In this document: piece after piece, positions 1 through 11,534 of the stretch | How positions within the stretch are numbered: the stretch's first letter is position 1 | Layout: every line of letters begins with the position of its first letter | NCBI GenBank assembly: GCA_014332815.1 | Contig: JACSZT010000009.1 | Location: 118,156 to 182,155 of the forward strand | Direction: 5' to 3' | DNA length: 64,000 nucleotides | Origin: Weissella confusa | GTDB taxonomy: Bacteria > Bacillota > Bacilli > Lactobacillales > Lactobacillaceae | Notes under the pieces: generated by a model | What the model was told of the DNA's origin: nothing | What the model saw: the letters and a program-made list of their open reading frames with translations, nothing else | The model's database searches: none | Program-made: the position numbers and the translations under genes

Positions 1-1436
1 CAGATGGCTCCGTCATTTGCTGAATTGGATGTGTTCATGCATGAAGCGGTAGAACAAATGCCGTTACATTCGTTGTTACCAGAGTACGAACGATTTACAC
101 AACAGGTGTTTGATGGCATTAAAAAACATTTTAGCGTCGAAAACCACGAAATCCGAACGCGGCTGTTTGCGATGTTTTACAATGTGTTTTTGCATGCGAT
201 TAGCCGGGATGTCATGATACCAAAAATGACGATTATGTTGGAATTTGAACAGGCAAGTTTGGTGGCTAATGCAGAACGACATTATTTCCGGTTCTATAAT
301 GCCATCATGCAGATTATTAAAGAACAGTATTACTTGCAGTTCCGTGTTCCGATGCCTGCAGATACAGAAGATGATTTAAAGGTGAATCTGGATCGTGCGA
401 TGATTGCCGTGTATTTCTTATACAAGATTGACTACCGTGGTCACGACCGTATGGATGTGGCTTGTTTTATTCCAAGAGATAACGATTTTGATGTGTTAGT
501 GATGACCGAGGAATTAAACCCGCAAATGGCAACGGTCTATGAGAAAGTCAAACAAGCTGCCGAACGCTTTACGAACGTAACGTCTGCTCATATGGATCGT
601 GAAATTCGTTATGGTATGACGGCACTCATTAGCAATGGTTTTTTAGAAACAGTCCTACGCATTATGTATGAACGATTGATATTTGCGGCGACTGATACAA
701 TTGATGATATTGCAGATTATTTCACGCCAGATACGATGAACCGCGTGAATCAAATTATTGACTATTATGAATACACACAGAATAAGAAATTGCGGCCTCG
801 TCGGAAATATTTGCTTGCCATTACGCTAGCGGTTTGGGTCGCAGAGCGAGCGTATACGCTGTCATCACATGCGTTTCAAATGTTGGTTGCCACGTTAAAA
901 GATCGACCATACTCATTGAACGAACTCGCTAAAAAAACAGGGGTTAATTTGAACCACCTAAATGACGATAAACATGAATTAAATAAGCGATTGGGCGCAA
1001 GTGGGGTGCGCTTAAATTCAGCCAATCGCGTTGAAGGCAACAGTAGCACGAGTTTTAAGACGTTAGAGGAAATCGAGACACGCTTTGGTTGGTCACGGTA
1101 TATGGCTGAAACATTGGTTACTGAGCTGATTGCAGATCAACAAGCCAACCAAATTCCGCACCATATTCAGTTGTCATATGATGCGACGACGCGCATTGTT
1201 AATTGGTTGCCAGGCTATAGTGTGAGCCTGGTTCGGATTAGCCTAATCAAACCACTGAATAGTACGAAAGATCTGATGTCATGTCAGGTCTTTTTTTCGA
1301 TATTTCTTCGCTGAGAATTCCCGGGTGGATGCTACTATTTCAAGACAGTAATAACTTGAGATGGAGGCTGCGTGATGGAATGGTTGCTAGGAAAACGTGA
1401 ATATAAGAAGTTACAGCTCTTTCGATTCTTATATCA
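1..1436 (+). CDS. Mga/AtxA-type transcriptional regulator (3' end outside window)
   Basis: Start ATG 1375 after a GGAGG at 1363. The reading descends to position 1, where the window cuts the C-terminus, leaving about 433 codons. A short N-terminal lead (MEWLLGKREYKKLQLF) is followed by one winged helix-turn-helix at 1041-1238 (TLEEIETRFGWSRYMAETL) and a second at 843-1040 (SLNELAKKTGVNLNHL). The rest is helical, as in the PRD-like part of Mga family regulators. In true order it lies just after the small WxL gene and its terminator on the same strand, which suggests it controls the WxL surface locus. The family comes from the double-HTH layout; the target is inferred. Confidence 0.75.
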
Positions 1437-2228
1437 TCACGGTATCAAAGCAAAACAGCACGGTTATGGATGCCAAGGCTGGCACGATGCCTGGTAACTA
1501 CTTCGCCTCATTTGCTGGTTCAGCCGATGCATCTGCACACACTGATAACGGTGTGTCATTGGATGTGCCAGCAAACGCTGCGTTGGCAGATACTTACAAG
1601 ACGACTTTGACTTGGACGTTGACTAACGCGCCTGTGGGTAACTACATTCCTGCTTATACTGAAGTTTCAGACAAGCGTGCCGTTCAATCAGGTTGGCACT
1701 TGGCTGTTAAGCAAGACACTGACTTTACTGGTTCAAAGGGAGCAGTTTTGAAGGGTGCGGCATTGAAGCTGGTTGACCCAGCTGTTTCAGAATTGGCCGG
1801 TGGTGCAACATCAACGATTGCGCACCAAGCAAAACCAAAGGAAAACCCAGACAAGCCAGTAACGCCAGGAACTGACCCTGAAAACCCAGACACACCAGAC
1901 CAACCAGGTAACAACGGTAACGACTCAAAGGCTTTGTTGAAGTTGGTTTGGGCAACTGATTTTGACTTTGGTTCACACACAATCAGCTCAAAGCAAGAGT
2001 CATACGCCGCACAACAATTGAAGACTAAGAGCCATGATCCGCCAACAAAAACATGGTAGCGATTATTTTTGAGATTTTTTGATAAAGGAAAGAGGAGATT
2101 TATCATGAAGAAGACTGTATTTTTGGCAACGACGGCTATGTTGGGAACGTTGATGGCAGCATCAACTGGTTTTGCAGCAACTTACACGGACAACACGGCA
2201 ACGACTGATGCAAAGGTTGCGTTTGAGG
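1239..2228 (+). CDS. WxL-domain cell-surface protein, small
   Basis: Start ATG 2105 after AAAGAGGAG, stop 1246, 241 aa. A signal peptide (MKKTVFLATTAMLGTLMAAS) ends near GFA-ATYT. The mature part carries a Pro/Asp/Asn-rich spacer (NPDTPDQPGNNGND, block 1833-2030), then the C-terminal WxL domain with its first motif as GWHLAVKQDTDF (block 1635-1832) and the terminal motif as TWTLTNAP in block 1437-1634. WxL domains bind Gram-positive peptidoglycan non-covalently and form complexes with DUF916 proteins, and a DUF916 gene lies at the head of this cluster. A separate terminator follows. Confidence 0.85.
1266..1297 (+). terminator. Rho-independent terminator after the small WxL gene
   Basis: Stem AGATCTGA at 1269-1276 pairs with TCAGGTCT at 1284-1291 (one G-U), followed by seven Ts. 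It lies wholly inside one block, 20 bp after the small WxL stop (1246) and before the Mga-like start (1375). Confidence 0.8.
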
Positions 2229-4406
2229 TTTGCTAATCAATCAGATTCATCAACCGATGGCATCACGGATACGGCAATTAACGAAAATACACCTGGTATG
2301 GTCGGCCTAAAGCTTGATCGTTCTGCACAGCAAGCGAACGTGCAGGCCGGGAAAGACTATCATGGCACAGTTACTTGGACATTAGGGACGGTGCCAGCAT
2401 AATGAAAAAACTAATGACCGCGGGTTTACAAATACTATCAAGGTCAGGCAACGAAGTCAGCCAAACAGGTTCACGGTAGCTTGTATGTTGCGCACACCGA
2501 TGCAGCAATGGCTAATCGTAACTGGCGCCTAACCGCTAAACTCGATCAGAACTTTATGGTCGGCAAGCCAACGCTACAAATTGCCTATGGGCAATACGAA
2601 ATTAATAGTGATTATGAAACCGAACCAACCACAAATAAGCCGGCTGCTTGGCTAGATGTTAAGACGCCAGATGTTAAGGGTTATGAACCAGATATCAAGA
2701 AAGTTCACTGGGATAGTATTGATGCGAACCCATCTGAGACTTTGAGCCAAACGGTTACTTATAAGGGCGTATTCAAAGTGTATGCACCCGATACGATGGA
2801 CTTCGGCACAATTACAATTGGTTGCGGTACGGTTGCTGCAGATGATCAAAACAATGTGACTAATGAACCAATGGTTATTCACGTTGCACACGATACTAAG
2901 TCAGAAGACGTGACGTTTAGTCGAACGGTTCACTACGAAGGACCCGCATCACTCAAGGTACCGGATGACAATGTTCAAAAAACGACGGTCACCCGGACAA
3001 CCGATAACTACACTGGGAAGTCAAAAAATGTGATTACGGTCCGCTATGATGCTGTGTCAGGTAAGCTGCCAGTCAAAATCGTGGATGATACGGACAACGC
3101 TAACAAGATTCCGGATACCTCATTGCCAGTAGTTATTGGACAAACGTACAACTATTCGGATAAGGATTTGGCCAAGGTCATTCCGGCTAACACCCACATT
3201 GTGAGCCTAGAAAAGAATAACACGACCACAACAACAGTGCGTTTCGTAGACAAAGATGGCAATCCACTCGCTGATGATGCAAAAATCGACAGTATCATCG
3301 GAGCTAAGATTTCTATTTCAGGTAGTGCTGAAGAAAATTGGTTAGCGCCCGATATACCACATGCAACGTTGGCTGGAACAGCTGCTGACCGTACGATTAC
3401 AACGACGGAAGATGAGCCAATTTCAGAAGAATACAACGTGAATTATGATGCTGATACACGAAAGATTTCATACACGGATAATAAAGGTTTAACGGCAACT
3501 ACCGATATTCCTAAAGAAGTGCCACGTGTTTACATTGGAATTCTAACGTCGGTACAAGGAAATGGTTATTACGACAAAAGCTACATTGGACTTGACGACA
3601 TCAGCGGTACGTACGGAAAAGCTGGATATGCTAATCCTGATGTGGCATGGCAAACAACCTTCGGTACGCAAGCTTTTGGTGAGACACACTACACGTTCCT
3701 AGTGCCCGGTATTACTAGCATGGATCATAAAAATTTTGTACGTCAGACGATATATGGCAAGCAAACACCCGTGACAGAAAGACCATTTGATTCTACGCGT
3801 TGGAAAGCAAAGCAGGCAGACGGTGGTGCGTATGGTTTTTCATCGGCAGCATTTCAACGTCCTTTACGCACTGATCATAGCTTTTCTTTGAAGAGCCATG
3901 GTTACATCACGTCAGCAAATAACTACTTGTACACGAGTGACTTTCTTGGAATTGTTCTTTCAACTGCGAGTGCGGACAAATTGTCTAGTGCGCAATCTGG
4001 TGGTGTGAAAGTGACGATGCCATCCCAAATGGCATTTGCAGCTGAGACGTTGCAACCAGGATCACATATGCCTGCGAAGGATGTCTCGCCAGATCCTAAG
4101 ACTTTTGACGATGAGCACTCGGTTGTTCGAACCACACCAACGCAGGGGCCATCTTTTCCAACGCCAGCCTATCGGAAGGGTGTTGGCGACTGGCAAACGC
4201 TAAATGGTAGTGGCAAATCCTATTGTTGATTTTGCTAATCATCTTATTGGCCATCTTGATTATGTACCTAGTTCGTCGCGACCGTAAGCGAACTGCTGAG
4301 TTACGCCGATTAAAGTATACCGTTAGTGAGGTAACCACAAATGAAGGTAATCAAAACTAATAATTTCATAAAGCCACTGATTGTCCTGATTGGTGTTGCG
4401 GCAACG
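2229..4406 (+). CDS. WxL-domain cell-surface protein, large
   Basis: Start ATG 4341, 20 bp before the DUF916 stop (genes overlap), stop 2402, 673 aa. The N-terminus has a hydrophobic signal segment (FIKPLIVLIGVAAT) and a likely cleavage site at AFA-AET (about 4038). The middle contains L-type lectin-like sequence (block 3615-3812, FLVPGITSMDHKNF) and MucBP-like stretches (block 3219-3416, TVRFVDKDGNPLADD). The C-terminal blocks have WxL signatures: MDFGTITIG at about 2800, NWRLTAKLDQNF in block 2427-2624, and VTWTLGTVPA before the stop. Probably an adhesin-like subunit of a WxL/DUF916 surface complex. The lectin and MucBP calls are tentative. Confidence 0.8.
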
Positions 4407-5396
4407 CAAAAGTCGCCCCAAATAGTCACTTTGACTACACAATGATGATGGCTGATGGTCAGAAATTAGCGCCAGGCAAGTATGTTGCAGATATTGATTT
4501 AACTGCGAAGCAAGGACACTGGCATTTCAAGAAAGAATTCACCGTAACGGCCGAAAAGGCGCGAACGTTGGACGAACAAAATGTCACAATCAGTCACTGG
4601 GCTTTGCTGCATGAATCACCTGACATGGTGGCGCCAAACTTAAACATGCATCAAGTACGTGCGACGTCCGTTAATTATCACACAGCGATCCAAGCGCGTT
4701 TGCAAAATGACAAGCCTGCATTCATCACTGATATGAAATCACATGCAGTGATTTACACAGCTAAGGATCATAAGCGAGTTCTTGCTGAAAATAAGAAGAA
4801 TCAGATGATTTCGGTACCTGATACGGTTTGGATTCCAGCACACGGTACAACACAATTTACTGCGAAGTTGCGCGTTCAAAAGGAACAATTTAGTGGCATC
4901 GCAGTGGGTGGCATCTCATTTGTAACGGATGCTGATAAGGGACGCACACAAAGTACAGGCGTGCAAATCAACAACCGTTACGCTTACGACATGGGGCTCG
5001 TTACAAAAACTGGTTACTACGATTTAAACGTTGAACCAGGTCAAGAACAAAACCTTGAAATGACGTTGATGAATGATGGTGACAAGCCAATGCGTGTTCA
5101 CGTTAGCGCTAATCCAGCTTCCACCAATGATAATGGCGTCATCGAATACGGTAAGAACAATATCGCGGTGGACAAATCACTAACAGCTAATGTTGGCATT
5201 TAAGGTAGTGCTTCCGAACAATGGTGGCTTTGCTAAACTTCTAAGTGTAAGGAAGAGGAGGAAAGAGACATGATTAGAAAACTACAAATTGCATTAGCGA
5301 CAGCATTGACATTCGGCATTAGTCAAGTAGCAACGACGGCATATGCTGATAATAGTGCACTCGGCGTTGATCCAATTTTCCCAACTACACAAATTG
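4209..5396 (+). CDS. DUF916/DUF3324 (WxL-interacting) membrane-anchored protein
   Basis: Start ATG 5270 after GGAAGAGGAGG, stop 4360, 356 aa. Layout: signal peptide to about TAYA-DNS; DUF916 region (GYYDLNVEPGQEQNLEMTL, block 5001-5198); DUF3324 region (APNLNMHQVRATSVNYHTAI, block 4605-4802); a C-terminal transmembrane helix (LLLILLIILLAILIMYLV) and a basic tail. These proteins bind WxL partners and peptidoglycan at the cell surface. First gene of the WxL cluster. The block joint at 4209 creates an in-frame TAG just before the transmembrane helix. I attribute it to the unreliable joint base, not to a real stop. Confidence 0.83.
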
Positions 5397-6782
5397 ACGT
5401 TGAAACGTTGAAGAACGAAAAGTAATTCATTTCTTAATAGCGATTAAACAACCGCGAATCTCATTTATTTGGGATTCGCGGTTGTTTTTTTATTACAGTC
5501 AGTCCTGAAAATAAGAAAGTCGTTAAACGAGTTTTCCTAACATTTTTCTTTTATACAAAAAAATAATCTTCGATACACGTCAGATACATACTTTTTATCG
5601 TCTTTACGGCTGGTATCGGTGAAAACGCCGATGACTTGCGTTCAGAAATCATCAAGCGCTTGAACTTCATGGGTATCAAGATGAACGAAGAGCAAAACAA
5701 GCAACGTGACGACGAGATGATTATTTCAACGGACGATTCTTCAGTTAAGGTTTTGAAGGTCGCAACCGACGAAGAAATCATGATTGCTCGAGGTTTGACT
5801 AATGATGAAATGCTGAACATCTTGAATAAGAAGTCAGGTTTGTTGGGTGTATCAACTTTGTCAGCTGATATGCGTGATTTGAAGGCTGTTCGTGATACAA
5901 ACGAGCACGCTGAATTGGCTATCCAAATGTTCGTTGACCGTGTTGTTCGCTACATTGGTCAATACTACATGGAGCTTGAAGGTCTTGACGCCGAAATCTT
6001 GGGTAAGCCATTGGAAGACTTGAAGATTGTGACATTGCACTTGGGTGCCGGTGCTTCAATTACGGCTATCAAGGATGGTAAGTCATTGGATACGTCAATG
6101 GGCTTCACGCCACTGGCTGGTGTTATGATGGCGACGCGTTCAGGTGATGTTGATCCTTCATTGGTTTACTACATCCAAGAGCGTGAAGGCAACGCAATGG
6201 GAATCCGTGTGTTCCAAAAGTTGTTGCCAAACGCCACGTCAGTAGCTGTATTTGACACTGCATTCCACCAAACGATGCCTCGTAAGAACTACTTGTACGC
6301 ATTGCCATACGAGTACTACACGAAGTATGGTGCACGTAAGTACGGTGCTCACGGAACATCACACCGTTACGTTGCAGCTCGCACTGGCAACCACGAGGCT
6401 GCCATTAACTTGCTATTGGAACAATTAAAGGAACACGAAGTCATTGCTGACTTGAACGAAATCACAGGTGTTGGACACCGTGTCGTTGCCGGTGGTGAGT
6501 GGTTCAACCACTCAGTTATCGTTGACGACGAAGTGTTGAACAAGATTGATCGTTTGGCTGCTTATGCACCATTGCACAACCCAGTTTTGGAAAAGAGGAG
6601 ACAAGTACACATGGCTAAGACTATGGCGATTAATGCCGGTTCATCATCATTGAAGTTTCAATTGATTGAGATGCCAGCAGAAAAGGTAATTGCAAAGGGA
6701 CAAGTTGAACGAATCGGTTTGAGCGATTCAATTTTCACGTTGAAGTTTAACGGTGAGAAGTTTGAGTTGATTCAAGACATCG
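5397..6782 (+). CDS. ackA: Acetate kinase
   Basis: Converts acetyl phosphate and ADP to acetate and ATP in the heterofermentative acetate branch. Start ATG 6611, with AGAGGAG upstream, stop 5425, 396 aa, normal for the family. Motifs in reordered sequence: [12 protein letters not shown] at the N-terminus, [10 protein letters not shown] (block 6387-6584), DTAFHQTMP and HGTSHRYVA (block 6189-6386), HLGAGASI (block 5991-6188), FTAGIGEN (block 5595-5792). In the raw window these motifs run backwards, the easiest place to see the block reversal. Its promoter region lies after the methyltransferase stop (6895-6980, TTGACA at 6924), so it is probably transcribed separately from comG. Confidence 0.95.
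5446..5491 (+). terminator. Rho-independent terminator after ackA
   Basis: Stem AAACAACCGCGAATC (5446-5460) pairs with GATTCGCGGTTGTTT (5473-5487), then a T run. It follows the ackA stop at 5425 inside the same block. Confidence 0.92.
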
Positions 6783-7970
6783 CACGCCAGTTATGCTGGC
6801 AAAAACACCAGAATTGACTAACGTTGCAGAAAACAAGGATTTCGTGACAGAAATGACAGCATGGATGACGGCGAACCACATGCTACATGCGTAGTCGTAC
6901 GACTGAAACACGTCCGAAATAGTTGACAAGATATTCATAAGAAATTGTGATATACTAATCTGCAGATATTGAACAATTCCCCCAGGTGGATTGGCAGCCA
7001 TCATTGTGCCAGCAAATCTATTTGAGACGGAACAAGCACAATCATTGTTGAAGTACTTGCAATCAGAAAACGTGTACTTCCAAGCGTTGTTACAATTCCC
7101 AGATAAGTTGTTTGCAAACAAAGCAGCTGCAAAGGCAATCTTAGTCTTGCAACGCGTGGGTGGGGATGCTATTCAAGCTTTGCTCGGCTTTGACTGGCAA
7201 TTAACTTTAGCTGACGCTGTTGCTAGTGAGCTTCCAACTGATCAAGATATTGTTGTGGCGGACTTGCCGGTCGGTTATTACCCAGCTGAAGTACCAAGTC
7301 ACTTTGTGACAACGGCCGAAGATGGTCTGACCTACGTGCACCATCTGTTGATTGAACAAGCTGTCAACGCGTTGCGAATTGGTATGTGGGTCGGCTTTTT
7401 AGCTGAGCAATTCACAGCGCAGAATGCAACGGCGAACCTACTAGATTTGACGGTCGGTACGGGTAATTTGTTGGCAACGGTGCAACAAGTACTTGCCCAA
7501 CAAGGTAATACGTTGACCATCAACGGTGTCGAAAATGACGATACGATGCTAACGGTTGCCAGTGGCATGGCAGCAGAAGTGATGTTGAACCAAGAAGATG
7601 AAGAATGGGCAACGCTATCTGAAGAGCAACGTACGGCGATTGTTGCGATGATTGACGATGCGGCATTTGATGGGATGACGGCTGAATTGAAGCGCCAAGT
7701 GTTGCAATTGCTTTTGGTTGCAACGATGCGTGAAGATGGTCTGCAAGCTAATTATCAAGTGACACCAGATGCAGATACCACGATATCGTCCTGTAAAATC
7801 CTAGAATTGTTGAGAAACAGCTGAAACCTGCTACACTATTATTTAGTATAAAAAAGAGGTGAGCGCATGTTTGAGACAATCGAAAACGCAGTAAAGCATT
7901 TACAGGCAGCACAAAAGGAAATTGCTGACGCTTTGGATATGGCAGCAATTGAAGCTTTGGTTGTGATGAT
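6783..7970 (+). CDS. YtxK-like class I SAM-dependent methyltransferase (com-associated)
   Basis: Start ATG 7867 after AAGAGGTGAGCG, stop 6894, 335 aa. Motif I is [13 protein letters not shown] in block 7377-7574, and the NPPY-like motif appears as ADLPVGYYP in block 7179-7376, as is typical of the YtxK/N6-adenine methylase-like group. That group commonly sits between comG and ackA in lactic acid bacteria, as here. A promoter-like TTGAGA-16-TACACT lies just upstream, after the comGG stop. The substrate is unknown. I do not claim DNA methylation activity. Confidence 0.85.
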
Positions 7971-8366
7971 AGGTAGCAGGACAAAGTCGCCAACAACAAG
8001 CTAGGCATTTAGTGATAGCAAATTGGACGAAGCGGCAAGAAGCGTTGCGTTTTTTGATGGCCAACCCGGAAGCACCTGTTATGTCACAAAACACAACCAA
8101 CTATCCAGCGGTCATTGAAAGAGATGAGCTCAAAGAAGTGGTACTTGTTGCCGAAAATCATCGCGTTGCGGGAACATGAGATATCTCAATCAGGTTAGCC
8201 AGGTGACTTATGTACAATTGTCCAAGCAACGGGTGCAAGCCACCATTCAATTCGAGGAAGGGGTAAAAGTGACACAGGAGATAACTTTTTATGAAAAATC
8301 GGCAGGGTAGTTTGTTGGCGCAGACGTTAATGCTGATGGTACTTTGTTTGAGCGGGTTCACTTTTT
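7773..8366 (+). CDS. comGG: Competence pseudopilin-like protein ComGG
   Basis: Start ATG 8291, overlapping the comGF end; stop 7804; 101 aa. A short basic N-terminus (MKNRQGS) and hydrophobic segment (LLAQTLMLMVLCLSGFTF) resemble a degenerate prepilin. The remainder is Gln/Arg-rich. The joint at 7971 yields an in-frame TAG directly after the hydrophobic segment, read as a joint artefact. Assignment relies on position as the last comG gene and on size, because ComGG sequences diverge strongly. Confidence 0.7.
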
Positions 8367-8762
8367 ACAACATTATCAAAGCAATCGTAATCAGCAGCGT
8401 GAGGCACAAGTTGCCCGATCGATTATGTCATTGGAAGCGCCGGAAACAGGATTGACGCTCAAAACGTGCTTTAAACGCCAATTGATTTTGTACAGCAAAA
8501 TAACCGATAAAAAATATTATTTGGATGTCAGACATAAGGCATTTGGTTTGTATACACGTCAAGGTAATCGTGACAACAATGCAATACTTTAACCGCATAC
8601 AGTTTGCTGAAGAAGCACGCATGAAAGAGGCACGTCGACAATATTATGAGGAACAAAAACGATGGCTAAACGACGAGGCTTCACCCTAGCTGAAACGCTT
8701 GTGGCGTTAATGGTCTTTAGTATGGCGTTAAGTCTATTGGGGGTGGCTGCAACCAACCTAAA
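8169..8762 (+). CDS. comGF: Competence pseudopilin ComGF
   Basis: Start ATG 8662, inside the comGE end; stop 8310; 146 aa. The N-terminus has a type IV prepilin signal, RRGFTLAETLVALMVF, with cleavage expected after the Gly. ComGF is a minor pseudopilin of the DNA-uptake pilus. Order and overlaps match the canonical comGA-GG operon. Confidence 0.82.
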
Positions 8763-8960
8763 AACCGGTGGTCTAAGAGTGATTCGTTGCCAAGTTTTCA
8801 CGATGGCGCCAATTAGTTTTGCGCTTTATAACAAAGAAACGATGCGAAGACGAAATGTTGTCTTTCAGCTGGGAGGTGGCACTTTTCATGTTGATCCGTA
8901 AAGGCGCATTATTATCAGAAGCGCTCGTATCACTATTACTCGCAACAATGACAACTTGGT
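8565..8960 (+). CDS. comGE: Competence pseudopilin-like protein ComGE
   Basis: Start ATG 8888, overlapping the comGD stop; stop 8689; 65 aa, short even for ComGE. MLIRKGALLSEALVSLLLA is a prepilin-like leader (K-G/A-L-L-S-E). The rest is a charged helix ending WLNDEASP. Called by leader and operon position between comGD and comGF. Confidence 0.72.
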
Positions 8961-9356
8961 CATGGGCGTGTTAATCAGCAGTTTTACCCTTATCCCACGG
9001 TCAGAAAAACAGACTTGGTCGAAATTCGAGCGTGAATTTAACGAAGCCTATATGATCGCACGCCAAAAACAGGTTGGTCGGAACGAAGAGTTCTACATTG
9101 ATGTTCGCGAAGACCATGTCAATGTTGACGGACAGGTTATCCAGGTCCCAGCAAATTGACACAGGTAGATTTGTACCGCAACGAAAATGGCAGTGCGCCT
9201 GCTAGTTTGAAGGACTTGGCTGATAAGTCGTATTTATCAGAAGGACAATTGGCTCAAATTGATAAGGCAGCGATTACGTTGAAGGGAGATCAAGTTGTTG
9301 CGGGTAAGAAGTAGGCCGGCATTTACGTTAGTTGAAAGTGTGGTTGTGTTAGGCGT
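8763..9356 (+). CDS. comGD: Competence pseudopilin ComGD
   Basis: Start TTG 9298 preceded by GGGAGAT, stop 8901, 131 aa. The leader RSRPAFTLVESVVVLGV is a prepilin signal with cleavage before FTLVE. TTG is the only start that places the leader at the N-terminus. It overlaps the comGC stop (9314). The joint base at 8763 makes an in-frame TGA (read as Trp or Cys in the intact gene), one of several joint-only stops. Confidence 0.82.
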
Positions 9357-9554
9357 TTTGATGCCGATGTATCAAAATATGGGGGATTTAATGACATGGT
9401 AAAGCAAAACAAGCGCAAGGGATTCACATTGATTGAAGTTGTCACGACTGTTTTTATTATTGGACTATTGGTATTGCTGGTATTACCAAACGTTAACCAC
9501 GTTCGGGCATTTGCGGAACGTAAGCAACAAACAGCCTTGGTACAAACCGTGCAA
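9159..9554 (+). CDS. comGC: Competence major pseudopilin ComGC
   Basis: Start ATG 9396 overlapping the comGB stop (9402), stop 9314, 104 aa. The prepilin leader KRKGFTLIEVVTTVFIIGLL has the canonical G-FTLIE site cut by the ComC peptidase. The C-terminus contains the SLKDLADKSYLSEGQL region typical of ComGC. It is the main shaft subunit of the transformation pilus. Confidence 0.9.
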
Positions 9555-10544
9555 CGTACCGTTATTACCGCGTGAGAGTGAGTTGCTGTTTTCAAAAGGC
9601 AAACAGCAACAAGAAATTGGTCAAGAGTTCCAGCTGCTAGCTGAGCGGAAGTTTGACTTATTAGAACGACAGATTGGTCGTTATTTATTGATTATTCAAC
9701 CATTATGCTTTGGCGTAATCGGGTTAGTTGTCGTCGGATTATATCTATTGATCGTTGGGCCGGTCATCCGATTAAGTTTGGATTATCAAATTTCACTACA
9801 GTTGGGATTGTTGTTAACGAGCGGCGTCAGTTTTTCAGTCATCGTCAAACGCTTTGCAGGTTTAGAAGAAGGTGGGGTACTAAAAGAAGTTAGTCAATTA
9901 GCAGAAAAATCACTAACAGCTGGCGAAAGTATTGCCGAGTTTGTCACGAATGTTATATTTGCGGTGTTCGTGCAGTTCCTTTTACCTGAGTTCACGAACA
10001 TGGGGATGGCATTACCGACTCTTGTGGGGTTGCCAGTGGTTTTATCAATAGTCGCCGTTACGCTAATAGGCATTGCTGTTACTGGGATAGTCTGGTGGCG
10101 ACGGCATTCTTGGTTGCAAAAATTGGTGGTTCTCAGACGCTTACCGTTAGAAGGACGGCATTTTTATCAACTGGTTACACCGTATGTTCGGTCAGAAATC
10201 AGACGTGAGTTAGCCTTTGCAGTAGTCCATGGCAATTTAATGGAAATTCTAGCTGAAATCGGCAGTCGTGAACGACGCCGAATGCGACAAATTCAAAAAT
10301 TGCGCCAGTTACTGATGTATCCGATTGTTCTGTTTGGTTTGTTAGCTCGGGTGATGCACTGGCAGAAAGGATGGCTGATTGGCATGCAGAGTAAACGATG
10401 GTCAAAACCGGCGCAAGTTGATTTTTTTGAGACATTAGCCCAATTGATTAGCGTTGGGTATGACTTAGAAAAAGCGCTAGTGTCGCTCCAATCATTGCTG
10501 CCGAAATTGCGACCGGACTTGCAAGTGATTGTTGCTGGGTTGCG
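9357..10544 (+). CDS. comGB: Competence type II secretion/pilus inner-membrane protein ComGB
   Basis: Start ATG 10384, overlapping the comGA stop (10394), stop 9402, 332 aa. GspF-like: an N-terminal QVDFFETLAQLISVGYDLEKAL repeat, a second copy in block 9753-9950 (SLQLGLLLTSGVSFSVI), and three hydrophobic segments, the last being IQPLCFGVIGLVVVGLYLL. It is the membrane platform for the pilus ATPase ComGA. The raw-window ORF here fuses the comGC N-terminus to ComGB pieces because of the block shuffle. Confidence 0.88.
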
Positions 10545-11534
10545 TCGCAAATTGTGGTTGAAGCAGCTTTGAGTGGGCACTTAATTATCAGTACAATTCA
10601 TGCGATGTCGCATATGGGTATCTGGCATCGGTTATGTGACTTTGGTATTCCAGCTGGAACGTTGCGTCAAGTGATGGGAGGTATGGTCTATCAGAAGTTA
10701 GTTATACAGGATGGCAACACGGCAGCTGACTTAGCAGTTCTACTGCATTACTTGGCCCATCGATATTTAGCAGAGAAAATGGTTCTGACTATTGAAGATC
10801 CGGTCGAAGTGGTACAACCAAATTTTCTGCAATTACAGGTCAATAAGGCGGCACAAATGGATTATCCGGATTTGTTAAAGCTTGCATTACGTCATCATCC
10901 AGACGTGATGATTATTGGCGAAATTCGAGATGCACAAACGAAACTGTATTTACGAATTTCCAGCGTGGGAGATTTTTTGAATCGGGAATCAATTGTGGTG
11001 AGATTGATTTTTGCTGTTGATGATCAGCATATCCAGTTGACGTCACAAAGCGATGTTGGAGCTATCGGTGAGACGATGATGAATGGTGCTGGGTTGATTT
11101 TGTTGGCTGGACAAATGGGCTCAGGCAAAACAACGACCGGTGATTTGTACGTGATGCCAGGAGAAGCGGGATACCGTGTTTTTTGTTACACAGCAACCGG
11201 TATTCAACCATTAGCTGATCTGACATTAGCGAATGGTGAAGCGTTGATTCGTCACATTAAGTTTGAGGCGCAAATGGATATCAGTGAAACACGGCGACCG
11301 CAACTGGGACGCTGGTGTTATTTGCTTGATAAGGAGTATAAACAATATTTAACGCGTGATGCCTTGTGTATCACGCGTTTTTTGTTGTCATAAATCCTAT
11401 GAAATAAAACAAGTCGAAAAATAATTGGAAATTATCGTGGTTTTGGCCTCTTTCTTTTCGAAGGAGGTGAATGAGATATGAGCGTTCAAAAACAATTTGC
11501 GTCGTTAGTACAAACCGCTGCCCAGGTAAGGGCA
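10347..11534 (+). CDS. comGA: Competence pilus assembly ATPase ComGA
   Basis: Start ATG 11478 after a strong AAGGAGGTGA, stop 10394, 298 aa. GspE/PilB family: Walker A GQMGSGKTTT in block 10941-11138, Asp box LTIEDPVE, Walker B DVMIIGEIRD in block 10743-10940, and the His box STIHAMSH in block 10545-10742. First gene of the comG operon; a terminator ends the preceding purine permease about 100 bp upstream. It powers pilus assembly for DNA uptake. I see no clear ComK or SigH site. Confidence 0.92.

Noticed and set aside
5636-6817. Circularly permuted acetate kinase as a novel protein
   Set aside because: The order is a multi-block reversal, not a single permutation, and the same pattern affects every gene in the window.
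9433-10572. Fusion of a prepilin with a secretion membrane protein
   Set aside because: It is the comGC N-terminal block followed by comGB blocks in reverse order; the two genes separate cleanly after reordering.
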